Below are positions 14,319-15,185 of a stretch of DNA of 15,185 nt, in pieces. Below the pieces are notes generated by a model. That model was not told the origin of the DNA and searched no databases. It saw nothing but the letters and a program-made list of their open reading frames with translations. Position 1 is the first letter of the stretch; every line of letters starts with the position of its first letter. The position numbers were made by a program, and so were the translations under genes. This DNA is from Clostridiales bacterium (GTDB lineage: Bacteria > Bacillota > Clostridia > Oscillospirales > Acutalibacteraceae): NCBI GenBank assembly GCA_022791355.1, contig JAAVYX010000067.1, forward strand, positions 1-15,185, in the 5' to 3' direction.

Positions 14319-14849
14319 GTGAAAAAATCAATGAGTCTGCTCATAAGCTGTTTACTCCTTATGTCTATTGGCGGATGCTTATCTTTGTTTCCCTCTTTAG
14401 AACCCTACAAAGCGCCTACCGAACCCACCAAATCGGAACGTGCGCAGCGGAGTATTACCTGGCAAACAAAAACCCGTATACCGAACGAATTTGAACTGGA
14501 TTATTACTGCTACAGTAATAGTGGAATTCAAGGGTATGTCTATACCCACGCCATCTTCATTTTTTCCGGTGAGGCCGGGGAAAAATTTCGCAGGTTGTTA
14601 GCGAAAAAATGGTCCTCCCTTCCGCCAGAGGAAGAAGGGCTACAAAATTTGATAGCCGGTCTTTACGGATGCCGTCAAGTAAAAAACGGCTTCTATTTTT
14701 ATTCTAACAGACATAAAGAAATGTACGGAGAAAATAGCTATAAGGATCATTACGCGGATCCGGAAAAGGTTAATCTGTGGCAAAATTATACCTTAGCCGT
14801 ATTCGACAGCGAGACCAATACTTTACATTTTTATGAAGAGGATTATTAA
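14319..14849 (+). CDS. Putative small lipoprotein, unknown function
   Basis: The 176-residue protein has an N-terminal lipoprotein signal: KK, then a hydrophobic stretch to a lipobox I17-G18-G19-C20. The mature protein would be about 157 residues, anchored by C20 to the outside of the membrane. The mature part is rich in aromatic and charged residues, with YYCYSNSGIQGYVY, a helical segment FSGEAGEKFRRLLAKKW, and a C-terminal LAVFDSETNTLHFYEEDY strand pair. No known domain is recognised; the layout is that of small secreted alpha/beta proteins. The GTG at 14319 is preferred over TTG at 14316 because AGGAGG ends 8 nt before it. It follows a broken relative, so the pair probably arose by tandem duplication. 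Codon use is more AT-rich than in the housekeeping genes to the left. Confidence 0.75.
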   Translation: MKKSMSLLISCLLLMSIGGCLSLFPSLEPYKAPTEPTKSERAQRSITWQTKTRIPNEFELDYYCYSNSGIQGYVYTHAIFIFSGEAGEKFRRLLAKKWSSLPPEEEGLQNLIAGLYGCRQVKNGFYFYSNRHKEMYGENSYKDHYADPEKVNLWQNYTLAVFDSETNTLHFYEEDY

Positions 14850-14960
14850 CTTTTATAGACAAACAGCTGTTATTTAGGATACTAACAACAGGATCGGCCC
14901 CAAAGCGCTGAAAGTTGAAAAGAGAGAATGAAAGCCGCGAGGCCGCCGAAAAAATATTGG

Positions 14961-15011
14961 TTAAAAAGATAAACGCCCACACCGACGGAAGCTTTACCGT
15001 CGAGGTAGGCG
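14961..15011 (-). terminator. Probable terminator for the gene entering from the right edge
   Basis: On the minus strand CGACGG/CCGTCG (14997-15002 with 14983-14988), with outer CGCC/GGCG (15008-15011 with 14974-14977), is followed by TTTATCTTTTTAA (complement of 14961-14973). It lies about 110 nt past the stop of the XRE-like fragment. An open plus-strand frame crosses the same bases. Confidence 0.5.
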
Positions 15012-15017
15012 TACCGC

Positions 15018-15050
15018 AGAACCCCCTCACGAAAAACGTGAGGGGGTTCT
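15018..15050. repeat. Perfect 14-bp hairpin
   Basis: AGAACCCCCTCACG (15018-15031), loop AAAAA, CGTGAGGGGGTTCT (15037-15050). The stem is very stable; on the plus strand it is followed only by TCTGG, so the usual U run is missing. It may be a terminator for the lipoprotein gene or part of a repeat element. Confidence 0.6.
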
Positions 15051-15121
15051 TCTGGCTCCCCCTGTCCGCGATACGCAATATGTGCAACGTTTCTTTTTAT
15101 ACCACCAGACAGGATCTTACC

Positions 15122-15185
15122 TCACCTCCACACCTCCCCATCCATCTCAGTCAAATCAGAAGGTTCGACGCCAAGAGCATAGGCG
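15122..15185 (-). CDS. C-terminal end of a probable XRE-type helix-turn-helix regulator
   Basis: The minus strand, entering from the right edge, reads AYALGVEPSDLTEMDGEVWR followed by TGA at 15124-15122. 'A.ALGVEPSDL' is the usual last helix of XRE/Cro-type DNA-binding domains, where the conserved pattern is 'IA.ALGV....L'. The single base before the first full codon is C, as in an ATC isoleucine codon. Only 20 residues are visible, so the rest of the protein is unseen. It converges on the lipoprotein gene. The call rests on a short but characteristic motif. Confidence 0.55.
   Translation of the reverse strand, partial: AYALGVEPSDLTEMDGEVWR

Overview
The window looks like a piece of chromosome from an anaerobic, probably gut-associated Clostridia bacterium (Oscillospirales-like is my best guess, by inference). 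The grounds are a lysine (L-box) riboswitch upstream of lysine genes, strong Shine-Dalgarno sequences with frequent GTG starts, sigma-A type promoters, and GC-rich coding DNA broken by AT-rich intergenic gaps. No 16S rRNA or other taxonomic marker is present.

Layout, left to right. Positions 1-1206 are mobile DNA: the first 43 codons of an IS5-like transposase running off the left edge, a 12-bp direct repeat, and a complete tyrosine recombinase. Then comes queA (minus strand; tRNA queuosine synthesis). Divergent from it is the lysine region on the plus strand: promoter, lysine riboswitch, terminator, then asd, dapA, dapB and a stand-alone double-ACT protein resembling the regulatory half of aspartokinase, closed by a terminator at 6954-6993. 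The asd-dapA-dapB products take aspartyl phosphate to tetrahydrodipicolinate. No aspartokinase catalytic gene and no later lysine genes are in the window. Each gap inside this unit holds a GC-rich inverted repeat without a U-tract.

From 7174 to 13646 everything lies on the minus strand. Read in transcription order: murD (peptidoglycan precursor synthesis, with a large terminator behind it), then a tightly coupled trio of two different M42 metallo-aminopeptidases and a GNAT acetyltransferase (overlaps of 7 and 4 nt), then a small two-helix membrane protein, then a PLP enzyme of the methionine gamma-lyase-like family.

The right end (13937-15185) is AT-richer accessory DNA. A perfect palindrome and a near-consensus promoter precede a broken lipoprotein-like gene (in-frame TAG, shortened C-terminus). 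An apparently intact related lipoprotein gene follows, then hairpins, and the last 20 codons of a probable XRE-type regulator entering from the right edge.

No defence system, CRISPR array, rRNA or tRNA gene was seen. The most interesting points are the orphan aspartokinase-like ACT gene under lysine-riboswitch control, a predicted antiterminator pairing for that riboswitch, a 17-bp sequence shared by two promoter regions whose full palindrome exactly fills the murD promoter spacer, the coupled M42-M42-GNAT unit, and the decaying/intact lipoprotein pair.
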